This document shows positions 44,153 to 56,032 of a stretch of 64,000 bases of DNA, one piece after another; within the stretch, counting starts at the first letter, position 1, and each line of letters starts with the position of its first letter. A model generated the notes under the pieces. That model was not told the DNA's origin, did not search any database, and saw only the letters and a program-made list of their open reading frames with translations. The translations under genes and the position numbers were made by a program. Where the stretch lies: assembly GCA_033297205.1 (NCBI GenBank), contig MU859104.1, positions 124,001 to 188,000 on the forward strand, given 5' to 3'. The DNA comes from Pseudoneurospora amorphoporcata (lineage: Eukaryota; Ascomycota; Sordariomycetes; Sordariales; Sordariaceae).

Positions 44153-45643
44153 GGTTATGTAACTACCATGAGTGAGCCGGTGGGGAAGAGACTTATGATA
44201 AGAGGGGTGAAGTCAAGGTTTTATAGAGAGGATGGGGCCGCGATAACATGGAGCATAAAAGCCCAAGGACGTCGGGATTGGTGGTTGATGTTATGTGGAC
44301 TTAGGCAACAGTGCCTCTCTTATATGCTTCGGTCCTGGGTTGATTTGATTATCGACAGCGGGGGAGCTCGGCCAAATCTTAACGGTAACTGATAACTGGT
44401 TCTTTGTTTACCGTGAAGTCGATCCCAGGCTTCAAGCTGCTCAGAAGCAAGGTGCGCACAGACTGATACCGTGTATTTGAGTCACGACAAGGCACCGATA
44501 CACGGGTATAAGTGGTGAAAACGGAAGTATCAGATGAGGCGCGCGGGATCAGAGGTGAATGTTCCACGGGTACAGGGTTGTATAAAAGAAGAGGAGAGCC
44601 GGGTATGTTCTTTGATAACCCAACAACAGCTTTGAGATTTTGAGGCTGAGTGAGATGTCGTCAAACCAAGCAACTGGAATGCGACGGAAATGGACTAGGT
44701 AAGGTTAAACTGTAGGGTAGGTAGGCGGAGGGAGGAGAAGGGAGGGAGGGAGGCAACGTGAAAGTTAACGGTAAGAGGGTGCAAGGTACCGATGCACGCT
44801 GCTACAATGCCCGTGTGTGCCGCAACCCATGTCCTGTCAGGCCTGTCACAGGACGGGATGATGTTAAAAGAAGTTCTGGTGACCCTTCCTTGTATCGTCG
44901 ACCTCGGTCGGTCATAGAGCAGCAGCTGAGGACGGTGACTCGGTGAACTTTTGAGTAGTGAGTGACGTCGAGAAGAATCACGGCCAGGACCGTTCGTTGT
45001 GTGCACTTATCTCACCCCCAGTCCCGTCACCTGCCCCGCCCGGCAGACAGGTGCCCGCTGTGCCCGTTGACGCTCGGCAAACGGCCCCGAGCGGGGGTGG
45101 AGGGCTGGCCCAGTCAGTGTCACTGGGCAGCTCCCACTAGGCGTTGCAGCGGCAGGGGTAAGGTACGTAGGTACAGATCAATGCTAGTTTCTTTGTTAGT
45201 ACGAGACTCGCAACCTCTTCAGATCAGGGAGAAGACAAGGGATTTTGGCGCTCCTATTGGACCAAACCACCCCAAGACCCGGCCAAGAACAACGATTTGT
45301 GATCGTGTCCCGCACACATGCCACCAAAACTTAACTCCATTTCCAGCGGCCAATAACGAACCAAATGCCTTTTCAGGCCAGGAGTCCCGCCTAGCCAGCT
45401 TGAAAGTGGTGAAAGTGCCCTCTGTAAGTACCGAGCTAACGAACAAACCAGGGGTGATGTGTATATGGGACGAGCCTATAGCTATCGCCAAAACACCGGC
45501 TTCGGGCCTCGAAGCGCGACAAAGAAGCCAGCCAGCCCGAGCTTCCATCTCCTCGTCTGGAAAAGTTTCTCGCCATCACACCCAATTCCGACACCTCTCA
45601 ACGACAACCGCAAAACCGGACAGTGTGGAGAGGCGACGGGAGG
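44153..45643. other. Divergent intergenic region between the membrane protein and ThrRS genes
   Basis: 1.5 kb. A plus-strand frame of 245 codons (44962-45699) overlaps the ThrRS start and looks like random GC-rich sequence. No gene called. Confidence 0.5.
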
Positions 45644-47137
45644 ATGCTCTCTCAACGGCTCACACGATGGACTTCTCGGGCCCTCTTGACCCGCGCTAGG
45701 GTAAAGCTCGCTCGCCCTGCCATTTCCCAAGTCCAAGTGCGCCATCGGCTGTGCTCCTCTTGCGCCAGCGCGAACCCCGTCCCCGCGAAGCCAGCAGCAC
45801 CCGATCATCGCGACCTCGGAACACAGCAGGAGCTGTTCATGACCTCAATCTACAGCCCTGGATCGCCCATCTTTCTGCCCAATGGCGCCCGCATCTTCAA
45901 CCGTCTTATCGAATACCTCCGCAAGCAATACGTCCACTATGGCTTCCAAGAAGTCATCACCCCGACCATCTACAAGAAGGCGCTCTGGGCCAAGTCGGGA
46001 CATCTCGAAAACTATGCCGACGACATGTTCACCGTTACGAGCACATCACCCTCGCGCGCCGATGTTACCGAGGCCGGCGAGGTCGACGAATACGGACTCA
46101 AGCCCATGAACTGCCCGGGCCACTGCCTGATTTTCGCGGCGCAAAAACGAAGCTATCGCGACCTCCCCATTCGCTACGCCGACTTCAGCCCCCTCCATCG
46201 TAACGAGATCTCGGGCGCATTGAGCGGCCTTACCCGTGTTCGCCGATTCCACCAAGACGACGGTCACATTTTCTGCCGGCCGAACCAGATCGAGGACGAG
46301 ATCAGCAAGACGCTCGAGTTCATCCGACGCGTGTACAAGGACTTCCGCCTGGGATCGTATCGTCTGAAGCTTTCCACGAGACCAGAAAACTATATGGGCA
46401 GTCTGGAGGACTGGGAGCATGCGGAAGGATCCCTAAAGCGAGCCTTGGATACTTCGGGAGAGCCATGGACCTTGAACGAGGGAGATGGTGCCTTTTACGG
46501 GCCCAAGATCGACGTAATCCTGAAGGACTCGGACGGAAAGGAACATCAGACGGCCACGATTCAGCTCGATTTCCAGCTGCCCAAGCGGTTTGAGCTCGAG
46601 TACCAGGCGCCAGCTCCCGAACTGGAAGCCAAGGGCGAGACGACTACGGATCCCGAACTTCTTGCTGTGTCTGGACCCGTGAGACCTGTAATGGTCCACC
46701 GGGCTGTTCTGGGCTCGGCAGAGCGCATGTTCGCTTTGCTGACTGAGCACTTTAATGGCAAATGGCCATTCTGGCTGAATCCTAGACAGGGCATTGTCCT
46801 CACCGTAAACGACAGTGAGCCGGTGTTGCAGTTCGCGCGCAAGACGCAGAGGGTGTTGCTGGGCACAGACTCTGCAGATGTTCACGTATCCCCGTCTGGT
46901 CTTGCTGTCGACCTTGATGATAGTGCGCGCAGTCTGTCGCTCAAGATTCGCGAGGCCAAGACCAAGGGCTATGGTATGATTATCGTTGTTGGCCCCAAGG
47001 ATGTTGCCAATGGCACTGTCGCGGTTGATGCTACCGGAGGTTTTCAGACAGGCGACAAGCCGGCGCTGAAGAACCTCGTCATGGCGCCCGAGGAGCTGCT
47101 GCAATTCATGAAGGCCAAGGTAGATGCATACGAATGA
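45644..47137 (+). CDS. MST1: Mitochondrial threonyl-tRNA synthetase
   Basis: Class II aminoacyl-tRNA synthetase charging mitochondrial tRNA-Thr. Intronless, 497 aa. The start MLSQRLTRWTSRALLTRARV is a typical Arg-rich amphipathic mitochondrial presequence. Motif 1 area: IFLPNGARIFNRLIEYLRKQ; zinc site: PMNCPGHCLIF and RFHQDDGHIFC; motif 2: RNEISGALSGLTRVRRF; motif 3: VHRAVLGSAERMFALLTEHF; then the anticodon-binding domain (NPRQGIVLTVNDSEPVLQFA to the C-terminus). The N-terminal TGS and editing domains of cytosolic ThrRS are absent, as in yeast Mst1. Fungal cytosolic ThrRS must be encoded elsewhere. Confidence 0.94.
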   Translation: MLSQRLTRWTSRALLTRARVKLARPAISQVQVRHRLCSSCASANPVPAKPAAPDHRDLGTQQELFMTSIYSPGSPIFLPNGARIFNRLIEYLRKQYVHYGFQEVITPTIYKKALWAKSGHLENYADDMFTVTSTSPSRADVTEAGEVDEYGLKPMNCPGHCLIFAAQKRSYRDLPIRYADFSPLHRNEISGALSGLTRVRRFHQDDGHIFCRPNQIEDEISKTLEFIRRVYKDFRLGSYRLKLSTRPENYMGSLEDWEHAEGSLKRALDTSGEPWTLNEGDGAFYGPKIDVILKDSDGKEHQTATIQLDFQLPKRFELEYQAPAPELEAKGETTTDPELLAVSGPVRPVMVHRAVLGSAERMFALLTEHFNGKWPFWLNPRQGIVLTVNDSEPVLQFARKTQRVLLGTDSADVHVSPSGLAVDLDDSARSLSLKIREAKTKGYGMIIVVGPKDVANGTVAVDATGGFQTGDKPALKNLVMAPEELLQFMKAKVDAYE

Positions 47138-47651
47138 ACGATATCCTGCCGTTCTGCGTAAGCTCTCACTTCGTCACGAGGCCTCCCACTTTGTCTCCTG
47201 GTGGTGCCAGTTGTGCGATCCGTCCAATCTCGAAATGGTGACCTGCTTTCGATTGTTTGCTTTGTAGTTGTGAGACAAGGCTGATCGCAGCACGTTAATT
47301 GAGCAAGTGCCGGCGGCGATGACGCAGTGCCAAAAGTGGGGCCGCCATTCCAGCGGGCCCGGGCGATCGCCATCTCCCCTGTCGTGGGCCACTTCCATCC
47401 AGAGCTTCGGTTGACAGATCGCCGGGCACCTTCTTCCAGTTCATCAGCACTCGAATCAGCGCCACGGAACAACCCTCAGCACCAATCCCCCCCCCCCTTC
47501 CCCCACCGGTTCCATTCCGACGGAAGCTCTCCACCGCTACCACCATTCCCGTTCCATCCCCTATCCATCCCATTGTATGCTTAGACGCGGGCTACAACTT
47601 TTAGCAAAACATCGTCCCAGTCGATCCACTATAACCTTACACATAGCAGCC
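47138..47651. other. Intergenic region between ThrRS and Maf genes
   Basis: Tandem plus-strand gene pair. The region contains a C-run near 47487-47497 and a CT-rich leader. An in-frame upstream ATG for the next gene lies at 47577. Confidence 0.5.
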
Positions 47652-48583
47652 ATGGATCCTACCGAACCTGCGCCCGAGAACGTACCGGGCTACATTGCGG
47701 CAGCCCGCCGTCATGGGATACCGCTCCGCCAGAGCGCCCCCATCAGACGGGGCCCCATGCCCCTTCAGCTTCCCATCCTTGAGCATCTGCGAACCAAGAG
47801 GGTGATTCTGGCGTCGGCATCGCCCCGGCGGAAAGCTCTCCTCAATCAGGTAAGCCATCATTGCCACACCATTGTCTACTCTGCCCTAACAAATTCACTG
47901 ATTAGCTTGGCTTGGACAACGTCGAAATCTTCCCATCAGACAAGCCCGAAGACGTCGAAAAGGGCAAGATTACCCCCGAAGAATATGTCGCCGAGACGGC
48001 CCGCCGCAAGATCCTGCACGTATACGAGCAGGCCCTTAGGCAGCAAGAAGAGGACGAAAAGAAGAAGGAAATAGAGAGGCCCGCCGATCCCGCTCTCGTC
48101 ATCTCCGCCGACACCGTCATCGCTACACGCTCCGGTCGGATCCTCGAGAAGCCGCGCGACGAGCAGGACCACATCCGCATGCTGAAACAACTCCGTGACA
48201 CGCGCGTGCATCGTGTGCTGACGGCCGTGTGCGTGCTTGCCCCCAAGGACAACTTGGCCCACCCGGGATATGAGCTGGAAACGCACGTGGAAGACACCGA
48301 GGTCTACTTCGCGCAGGCCAAGGACGGATTGCCCGATGACGTAATTGAGGCATACGTCAAGACGCGCGAGGGTGCGGATAAGGCTGGCGGTTATGCTATC
48401 CAGGGCGTTGGAGGCATGGTGCTGGTTGAAAAGATTGAGGGCAGCGTGGACAATGTCATTGGGTTGCCGGTCAGGAAAACATTGCAGTTGGCCGAGAAGG
48501 TGATCTTCAAGCAGGGCATCGATGATGACGATATTGGCAGCGACGAGGAGGACGACGAGGACGAGGAGCCGTATCGTGACTGA
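47652..48583 (+). CDS. Maf/Ham1-like nucleotide pyrophosphatase
   Basis: Maf-family enzymes hydrolyse non-canonical or modified nucleoside triphosphates. Exons 47652..47849 and 47906..48583 give 291 aa; the 56-nt intron has GTAAGC donor and GATTAG acceptor. Signature: VILASASPRRKALLNQLGLD (nucleotide-binding loop), then VISADTVIATRSGRILEKP, and YVKTREGADKAGGYAIQGVGG, ending in an acidic tail (DDDDIGSDEEDDEDEE). The chosen ATG sits in a good Kozak context, CAGCCATGG. An upstream in-frame ATG at 47577 in a poor context would add MLRRGLQLLAKHRPSRSTIT..., a possible mitochondrial presequence. An insert of about 30 residues rich in E/K (QALRQQEEDEKKKEIERP) precedes the ADTV motif. Confidence 0.88.
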
Positions 48584-48813
48584 GAGGAGGTACCATCTGG
48601 TTGAACTTCCATCAATGTCAGCATAGGGACAGGAACCCCTTCGACGGTGGCTTTACTGACTAATGGACCGGGGGTGATGGGACAAAGGGCCAGGCGCCCA
48701 TGCAGAGCCTAGAACGTCAACAAACAATAGACAAAATAATAATGCCACAGGAAATGCCCTCTTCGCAAGAGGTCGAGGAAGTGAAATTCAGTTTCATGGC
48801 GTCTGCTGGCAGT

Positions 48814-50055
48814 CTACAATCTTGAACTCCTTTCCTTCTCAAGATACCCCTTGATACCCTCAACTACACCCTCGGCCACACCCCAAGACAACTCATATCC
48901 TCTCCCACCCAACCCATACGCATGCATCACAAACCCAGCCCCATTCACCACCTCCCCTTCCAGCCTCAGTCCCCCCTTCCTCGTCGGCCTCCTCCCCACG
49001 ATGTCCCTCACTGGCGTCAACCGGCTTTTCCCCTCCGCCAACATGTTGGGATACGTCCCCTCAAACGCCCTCAACAACCTCTCCCTCACCTGCGGATCCG
49101 GCTTCGGATCCCAATTATCCGGCTCCTTAGTCCCGCCAATGATTGTGCCCGCACCGAACCCTCTGGGGACACAAAAGGTCCAGCTCCCATCGGCATTCTG
49201 CCTCGTCACCGTCGCCTCGCACGGTTCCTGTACCAAACACGTCTGCCCCCTCGTAGGAAAAACCAGCTCATCATCACCCAGCCCAATGCCGGTGGCGTTC
49301 ACCACGGCATCTGCTTTTGGCACCGTCTCCCCAAACTCCTTCACCCCATCCGAAAATAGCTGGAAAACCTCGGCGGTGCTGCGCACCTCCCGCTTAAACA
49401 CCTTACCTCCCCGCGCAATAACCTGTCCCAGCAAAAACAGGCAGTACTGCATCGGGTTCACGCACCACGTGTCGTATTCACACCCCCACTTGATCTTGTC
49501 GTCGGGGAACTCGTCGGCCCTCAAAACGCGGAAGGTGCCGGGGAGGCCTAGCTCTTGTGATGCCCTCTCGGCAGTGAGGGAAAGGTATTCGGGGCCGGGC
49601 GTCTCGAGGTATTCGATTCCTTTGAGGAAAGTGATGCCTGCCTGTTGGGCTTGGTTTTGGGATTGGAAGTGTTTCATGCGGTGGAAGGTGGAGAGGGAGA
49701 GGGCGTGTTCGCGCGCGCGGAGGGCGTGTTCGGATTGCTGGGTCTGGGTGAGGGGTGTGGAGGCGGGGGAGGGAGTGGGAAAGGGAGGTACCCAGCGGTT
49801 GTGGGCGCCGCCCCAGGGGGAGGTGAAGTTGATTTGGGCGCGGGGGTCGATGGACTCGAAGGGGGCGGGCAGGTCTTTGGCGAGGATGGTGGTGGTGTAG
49901 TTGGCTTCGAGGAGGGCGAGGGCCGAGGAGAGGCCGATTACGCCGGCGCTGGAAGTTTATTGTGTTAAGCTAAATGATTTGGGACATGCAGTTTGTTATG
50001 TCTGCTGTAATACTAACCCGATAACGACGATATGTCCTTTGGGTTTATCGGACAT
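48814..50055 (-). CDS. DAO: D-amino-acid oxidase (peroxisomal)
   Basis: FAD enzyme that deaminates D-amino acids to 2-oxo acids, ammonia and H2O2. Exons 50055..50018 and 49948..48814 give 390 aa. N-terminal FAD-binding fold: GHIVVIGAGVIGLSSALALL, formed across the 69-nt intron. Substrate/FAD region: SIDPRAQINFTSPWGGAHNRW. Middle: ADAVVNATGIGLGDDE. DAO signature: VMHAYGLGGRGYELSWGVAE. The C-terminus SSRL is a PTS1-type peroxisomal signal. D-aspartate oxidase is an alternative specificity. The frame stays open upstream to further ATGs at 50127 and 50214. Confidence 0.93.
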
Positions 50056-53000
50056 GTTGATGCTGCTTGGTTCCTGTGGATTATTTGTGGTGTAATACAC
50101 TGCTGATTGTCTTTGAGCGAAATTCATAACGAGGTGCGGCGGCGAGGTTCGAGTGGAAGAAGAAGGTCTGAGGAAGAGAAGTGTCGTGGTGGTTGTTGGA
50201 AACTGCAAATGCATCAGTTGACTAACTGACTCACGTAAGTCGTGAAGATATTGTCAATCTTAACAGTTCAAGGTTTCATAGGGACCTTTTTATACTATTC
50301 AGGTATGTTGATATCAACACAAGGCTCCGTCTTCGCAATCCTCCGCCGACGCGGATCAACGGGGTCGCACAAGGCAACGATAACCCACACCCATACATGC
50401 CGGGCACAACATCAGGATCAGGCACTCGATGCCAAGAGGAGTTAGAACTTCGAAAGCATGAAACGGCTTTGCTAGGCGAACTCGGGAGGCATTCCTGAAA
50501 CGGAAGAAATGCGGCGCGGCCAGCGCCCGGCTTTAGTGATGGGTCTGAAGGATTGTGTCACCGTGATGCTGCTGGTGTGAGTTGTTTAGCCTGAGAAGTG
50601 AGCCCCGTCTGAGAGTGCGGGGGTACGGGAGCGGGGACAGCGGGGATGAGTGGGTTGCCCGATCCCGGCTCGGAGACCGCCCGCAATTCCCCATTTTGGG
50701 GCCGAGCTCCACCCAGGTACTGCCGGCTTCCCGGAAGTTGACCCGGCCGGAATCGGCTGTCGTATTTTGAGTTCGAAAAAAGGAACCAAAAGTCGGGGGG
50801 GGGGGGGGAGGGTGTGGCGGTTCATGGAAAGGTACCTAGAACTGGAAGCTGCAACAATTCCACAATCGTAGATCTTGTCTCCGCCACTCTCGTGACTGTC
50901 GTCAATCGGCAACTATAGTAGCAAAGCCTGGGCTAACTATAGTAACGTCATTCTTAGTAAAAATGCCTTTTTTATACTTTTACATATTTCTTCTCTTCGG
51001 AGACAACACGAACTTTGGTGTCCCCCCTTACCAAATCTCTTCTCACATGAAAACTTTATTCAAACGGTTTGCATCGGGTGTCCACCACATAAAAGACATC
51101 ATCTCTGTCAGCAACGCCCATTAGTAGCCACCAAGTAATCAAGTAGTCCCAAGCAAACAGCCAACAACCCCTCACTTCGAGCCCAAAAGAGAAGCAAAAT
51201 ATTTTTGGAATGTTGCACCGAAGATCTTGCAGCGATGCCAGTGTCAAGACTTGTCCTACATGAGACCGTACACCATGCCCATCCTGAGTGGATCTGCGGT
51301 CGAGAATCCCTCAAAGAATGAGATCGCGGAGATAAAAGAAGGAATGGTGAAGATGTACAGAAGCTTGTTTCTTCTTCTTCTTCCTCCCCGGTAGAATGGC
51401 TTCGAAATCATGCAAACAAACAAATAGGTAGCAACAGTAACCGCAACCCACGCATGGCAACACCATACAGAATGTAACGGTTTCCGGGAGCCCAGACTCC
51501 CGTGCCGGTACTATAATAGAAACGAAACGTGAGGTTACCGCACTGACTTTTGCGGGGGAAGGGAAGCTTGGAGAGGAAGAAACATCACCGACACCGGTTG
51601 TACTGTAAGCGATGATGGCTGCTGGTGAAGGGCGCATCTCGTTTATCTCGGTCCATCTCCGCACTGGCAACGCAGGACTATATTCAGGACGGGAGTCGAT
51701 CAACCCGCGCACGGAGCTCGTGGTATACGGGCAGACACCTGAGAATGGTCCTTCGAGCTATATCAGAGCCGGAGAGATGTAGTCAAAAATTTGGAAGGGT
51801 CCATCTCAGCTTGATTCCAACCTGTGAGAGTATACACCATGATAATGGGATCCCCTGTGAGGAATATCAGCTTCTCAAGCTCGGCCGATCGACGTAAACG
51901 CTTATTATCCCACGAAACAAATATTCAACGCCGTTCGGAAATGAAGAGGTCTTTATAACCGTACCCATTCGGCAGCGACAACGGCGTGATTTCGTTCCTG
52001 GCGGCAAAAGCGGCCACCTGAGGCGACCCGTCGACATGGCGACCGTTCTGGTGACCACCCTTGAGTACATCAGTTAAGGTAGTACGAGGGCAAGATTGCG
52101 CTTCGACGACCCTATCGGCAGAGGATAAGCCGTGATCGCAATCAGACAGCCGCCACATTGTGTGTGCGATAGCTGAATCGTGCCGAGGAAGTTTTGAGGC
52201 CGAGGTGTTGATTTCCACTTTTTGTTGAACAGAACCCGAGTGACATTTCGATCTATGATCACCTTCGGGACGGGATAAGTGGTATGATATGTAGATACAC
52301 TTTGCATCCGTCTGTCAGGGCCCGGACCTGGTCTTCATCATCTTAATCATCTAAACAGTATATGAAGACACCCTCAGTACCTTAGCTACCGCATCTTCCA
52401 AGCATGACACTATCACAGCAATCAATGACTGCCCGATGTAGTACTGTAAATGTCAAGACAGCCAAACTCAAAGAGTCATGATGATGACGGGAGGGGATGC
52501 AACTGTCGTGCACGCAAGAGCGGGAGCGAAAGAAAGGATCAAACTTTCTTGATAGCATCGAAGAAAGGCTACCAAGGAAGGAAACAAGTTCCGCCAGCCA
52601 GAGGACAAAACAATTCGTCTTGTGAGATGTGAGAAACAAAGTCCTAGGATCAACGATTCGCGACTCCATGATGTTGTGCTGCACTGGTGTCGCTCCAGTG
52701 TTCTTTGATGCAACTTTGACAAAGGGCGTCTAGATGCAGCGTGATCCGGCCTCTGATTGGCCAGTCACCCCCAAGTCCGTCTCATCGGAGCCAGGGGTCC
52801 AAGAGGATCTCACCACCCCAGGCGTCCCCAGGCACCCTTCCTAGCAGCTATTTTGGGCGGCTATTCCTTCTGCATCTCTGTCGTCTTTTCCACCTACTTT
52901 CCCGCCGTACAGCTGCTTCCGACCACTCACAGCTCTCCTTCTGCATCTGCTCACCCAACACGAGTGGGAAGTTCAACAACCCCCCCCCGCCACCAGTCTC

Positions 53001-53781
53001 TTCTTCAGTCCACGGTGCTTGGGTTTACCCCCCGTCTCGTTGGAGCCGTTGCCCACGTCGAAGCCGGGAACCAAGCGCTTAGAAAACATGGCGATTGGAA
53101 GGATCTCACGCACTCGGAAAGGATGGGGCCAGCCAGGGCGTTCGGACCACACAAGCAATGATGGGCTGCACTTCTACGGCGCTGCTGCTTCTTCCTCCAC
53201 TCTGGTCAGATCAGTGACTTTTTTTCTTGGGTAGCATCGGTCTTTAATGCCAGCCTGTGAGCCCTGGTTCGCCCGGGGCGTAGGAAAGCGTGTGTAGTGT
53301 AGCTTTGGGAGCGAGAGAGCGAGAGTGGGAAGAGCACTATGTAAGGCGTATGGATGCGGACACCCACGGCAGGGCAAGGCCACATGGCCAAACAAATATG
53401 TATCGAGGGGGCCCAGTTCTTCCTGTGTTCCGGTGACAAGATCTTCTTGTTCTTGTTCCGACGGATTGGTTCTTCCATCACCTTATTCCCGCCTCGACGG
53501 TCCGGTCCCTGGCTCTCTGCTCCCGGGAGCCGTTGATGCCATTGTCGGCTTTTGTCTGTTGACACATCCGTGGGTTTGAGTTCTTCTTTTTTGTTTGATC
53601 TGTGATCATGTCTCGGTAGCAGGTCGACTACCATTTTTTTGTGATACCCCTATTGATCATTCGTTGGTCGGTCATCGAGTTCAACAAAGACGAGGAGGAA
53701 AGAAATCGACGAATCCCTACGAATAACGATACATTAAGCCGGAAATAACTTCGTTGGATCATCAGGACCATATTATCAGAT
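50056..53781. other. 3.7-kb gene-free region between DAO and the tail-anchored protein gene
   Basis: Divergent region. Contains AGGTACCT at 50830-50837 and a G-run near 50796-50808. No frame has a recognisable domain; frames of about 100-140 codons overlap on both strands. The right end (from about 53170) probably includes a long leader for the gene at 53782. Confidence 0.45.
50227..50233. promoter_or_regulatory. TGACTCA element upstream of D-amino-acid oxidase
   Basis: Exact GCN4/CPC1/AP-1-type palindrome about 170 bp upstream of the DAO start codon. Chance matches are common, so function is only a suggestion. Confidence 0.3.
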
Positions 53782-56032
53782 ATGTCGGCAGCAACAACAA
53801 CTCAGGCTGGGGGAGGGTTCTCCCTCTTCCCCAATACCAACGTCACCCCAAGACCGCCTTCAAGACCGTCGAGAGCTGCGACACCTCAAGGTCGACCTTC
53901 GACATCGACAGAGCCATCATCGTCCCGGGAGGCAGCAAGACAATCGCCAATTGGAGGACGGGGAATACCACGGGAAGGGAAGCAAAGGTCGGCTTCACAC
54001 TCCAACAACCACTCCAACAACCCTTGGCAGTCAGCACTCGACTCGGCTCGACAGCAGCGGGAGCATCAAGAGCAACATCATGAGCAACCGCAGCGACAGC
54101 CGCCAGCTGAGAGCATGCCATCGGATCCAATAGTCGAAACTAGTGTTGCTGCGCCCATCTCCGAAGCAGACGTGCCTCCACGATGCGAGACGACACTGTC
54201 CGAGGCAGAGACACTGGTCGGGCAGCAAAGTAGGGGGACTCGAAGCTCAATCCCCCAACCACCGATCACATATGCTCCTGGACCTTCGAACGCGGCAGCG
54301 ATGGCAGCTCCTGCAGTAGCCATTCCCGAACCACCACAACCACCACAACCAGCTGCCATCCGGTCGATATTCCCCCGATATAACCCCGAAATTCCCCTAG
54401 ATCGCCAGGACTATTACCCAACCCAGGCCAGCCCTACACATATCCCCCAATCCGCCATCAGCCGACCCATGTACTCAGCCCGCGACGCCGACCAGCAAAG
54501 CGAAGCCGGCACCAATGCCGGTACGAATGGACCGACGAACCCCAGAAACCGGCCGGTAGCCAACCCCTCCGTGACCTCCGGATCAGCCAACCAAAGATGG
54601 CCTGTGACACGCAGCCACGAGCCGCCAGTAATCCCAACGGTGAACACCACCGAAGAGCTCCGCGGCCTCTGGAAAGCCGCCAACGGGTGGCGGGCCACGC
54701 AGCTCGAAGGTCGCAAATACTGCCTGAAAATGGCATCGGACGCCTACGCGCCCGTCTACACGCTCTCCTCCTCCTCCAACCAGCCCTTCTACTGCCTGCG
54801 GGTGGACCCGACCTCTGCCTCCGCTCTGGTCTCGCTCTCGCGGTACGATCCCAACAAGACCTTCAAGGGGGACAAGTCCACCAGCGCGGCGGTGGGAATC
54901 TCCGCCGCCTCAGCCGTGGCCTCCTCTGCTTCTTCCACCTCATCCGCCTCCTCCTCACCTATCCCCGGCGCCCACGCCTCGTCCAGCACGCCCTCCCCCC
55001 GCCCTTCCTCCGTCTTCTCCCGCAACCCGGACGGCTCCGGCGGGGCCTTGGGCAGCGCCAGCAGCAAGAGCACCAAGACCAAGAAACACGACGCCAAGCA
55101 CTGGCAGGAAGTCATCTCCACGACTCTCGAAGCCGCCGTGCGCAAGCAGCCGCCCAACGACGGGCTTGTCGCACAGCTGTGGCCCCTCAAAGCCGCGCGC
55201 CTAGCCTCCGACCGCGCCACGACCGACGCGGCCACCGTCGCTGCCGCAGAGAACGAGTGCGGCAGGCTGGTGTGGGACTCGGACAGCGGGAACCACTACC
55301 TGGTGCACCCCAGCCTGGCGATGCCGTTCTGCATCACGGTTGAGCGCAACGCGGCTTATAGTAGGACCGAGTACACGCTCGAGCACATCGAGTCGCCGAA
55401 CCACCTCGGTCGTCTGACGCGGGACGGCACCGGTCAGGGGTGGCTGGAGATCGACACGGCGATTGCGAGCCATGTCGAGGCGGTGTACCTGGTTGATGTG
55501 GCCATTGCCGCGCTGGTGCTGGTGGCGCATGCGGACGAGCAGTTCATTCGCGTCGAGACATTTGAGCCGCCGCCGGCGGTGTTTGGGGGGCCTCCTGGTG
55601 CTGCTGGTGCTGGAGGCGGTGGAAGCCAGAGGTCGAGCTTGGCGGAGTCGTTGTCGTCTGCGCTGAGGAGGAATACTACCTCGGATGGTGGTGAGAAGGA
55701 GGATAAAAAGAAGAGGAAGAAACAGAAGGAGAAGGACTTGGTTAATGGGATCAAGACCCGCGTGGAGCAGTTTGAGCTGGATATCGAGGCGCAGGTGAAT
55801 GCGGATTTGAAGGCCAAGAACGAGAAGATGCCGGGGTGCACGAGGGGGCTTATTGCTGTCTTGAAGTTTGCTTTCAAGGCTATTATCTGGTGTGCGACGC
55901 TGGTGTTTAAGGTGTTTATGCTGTTCATAAAAGGATGCGGTAAGTGCCTCCGAATAAGTGCCCCTTATAATGATGAGAAAGTTGACTAACGAGATATTTG
56001 GTCATATAGAGAAGGGAGCACGCTGGAATTAA
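53782..56032 (+). CDS. Tail-anchored fungal protein of unknown function
   Basis: Exons 53782..55939 and 56010..56032 join in phase (TGCG|GTAAGT donor, GACTAAC branch, CATATAG acceptor) to 726 aa ending CEKGARWN. Residues 1-280 are disordered, rich in P, S, Q and R. A compact region follows: ELRGLWKAANGWRATQLEGR, YAPVYTLSSSSNQPFYCLRV. After a Ser-rich linker a second region spans about 435-600: HWQEVISTTLEAAVRKQ, CGRLVWDSDSGNHYLVHPSL, ESPNHLGRLTRDGTGQGWLE, with hydrophobic HVEAVYLVDVAIAALVLVA. A Lys-rich segment (KEDKKKRKKQKEKD) precedes a C-terminal hydrophobic anchor, GLIAVLKFAFKAIIWCATLV. From memory, relatives carry an 'acetylserotonin methyltransferase-like' label in some fungal annotations; I see no SAM-binding motif to support methyltransferase activity. 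Confidence 0.8.

Noticed and set aside
44962..45699. A 245-codon plus-strand frame overlapping the ThrRS start
   Set aside because: No motif, begins in low-complexity GC-rich DNA and overlaps the ThrRS presequence in another frame.
52741..53161. Two overlapping plus-strand frames of 113 and 134 codons
   Set aside because: Both rich in P, S and R with no family sign, and in mutual overlap; more likely leader or non-coding DNA.
54597..55343. A 248-codon plus-strand frame within the tail-anchored protein gene
   Set aside because: Arg/Leu/Pro-rich shadow of the longer intact frame.
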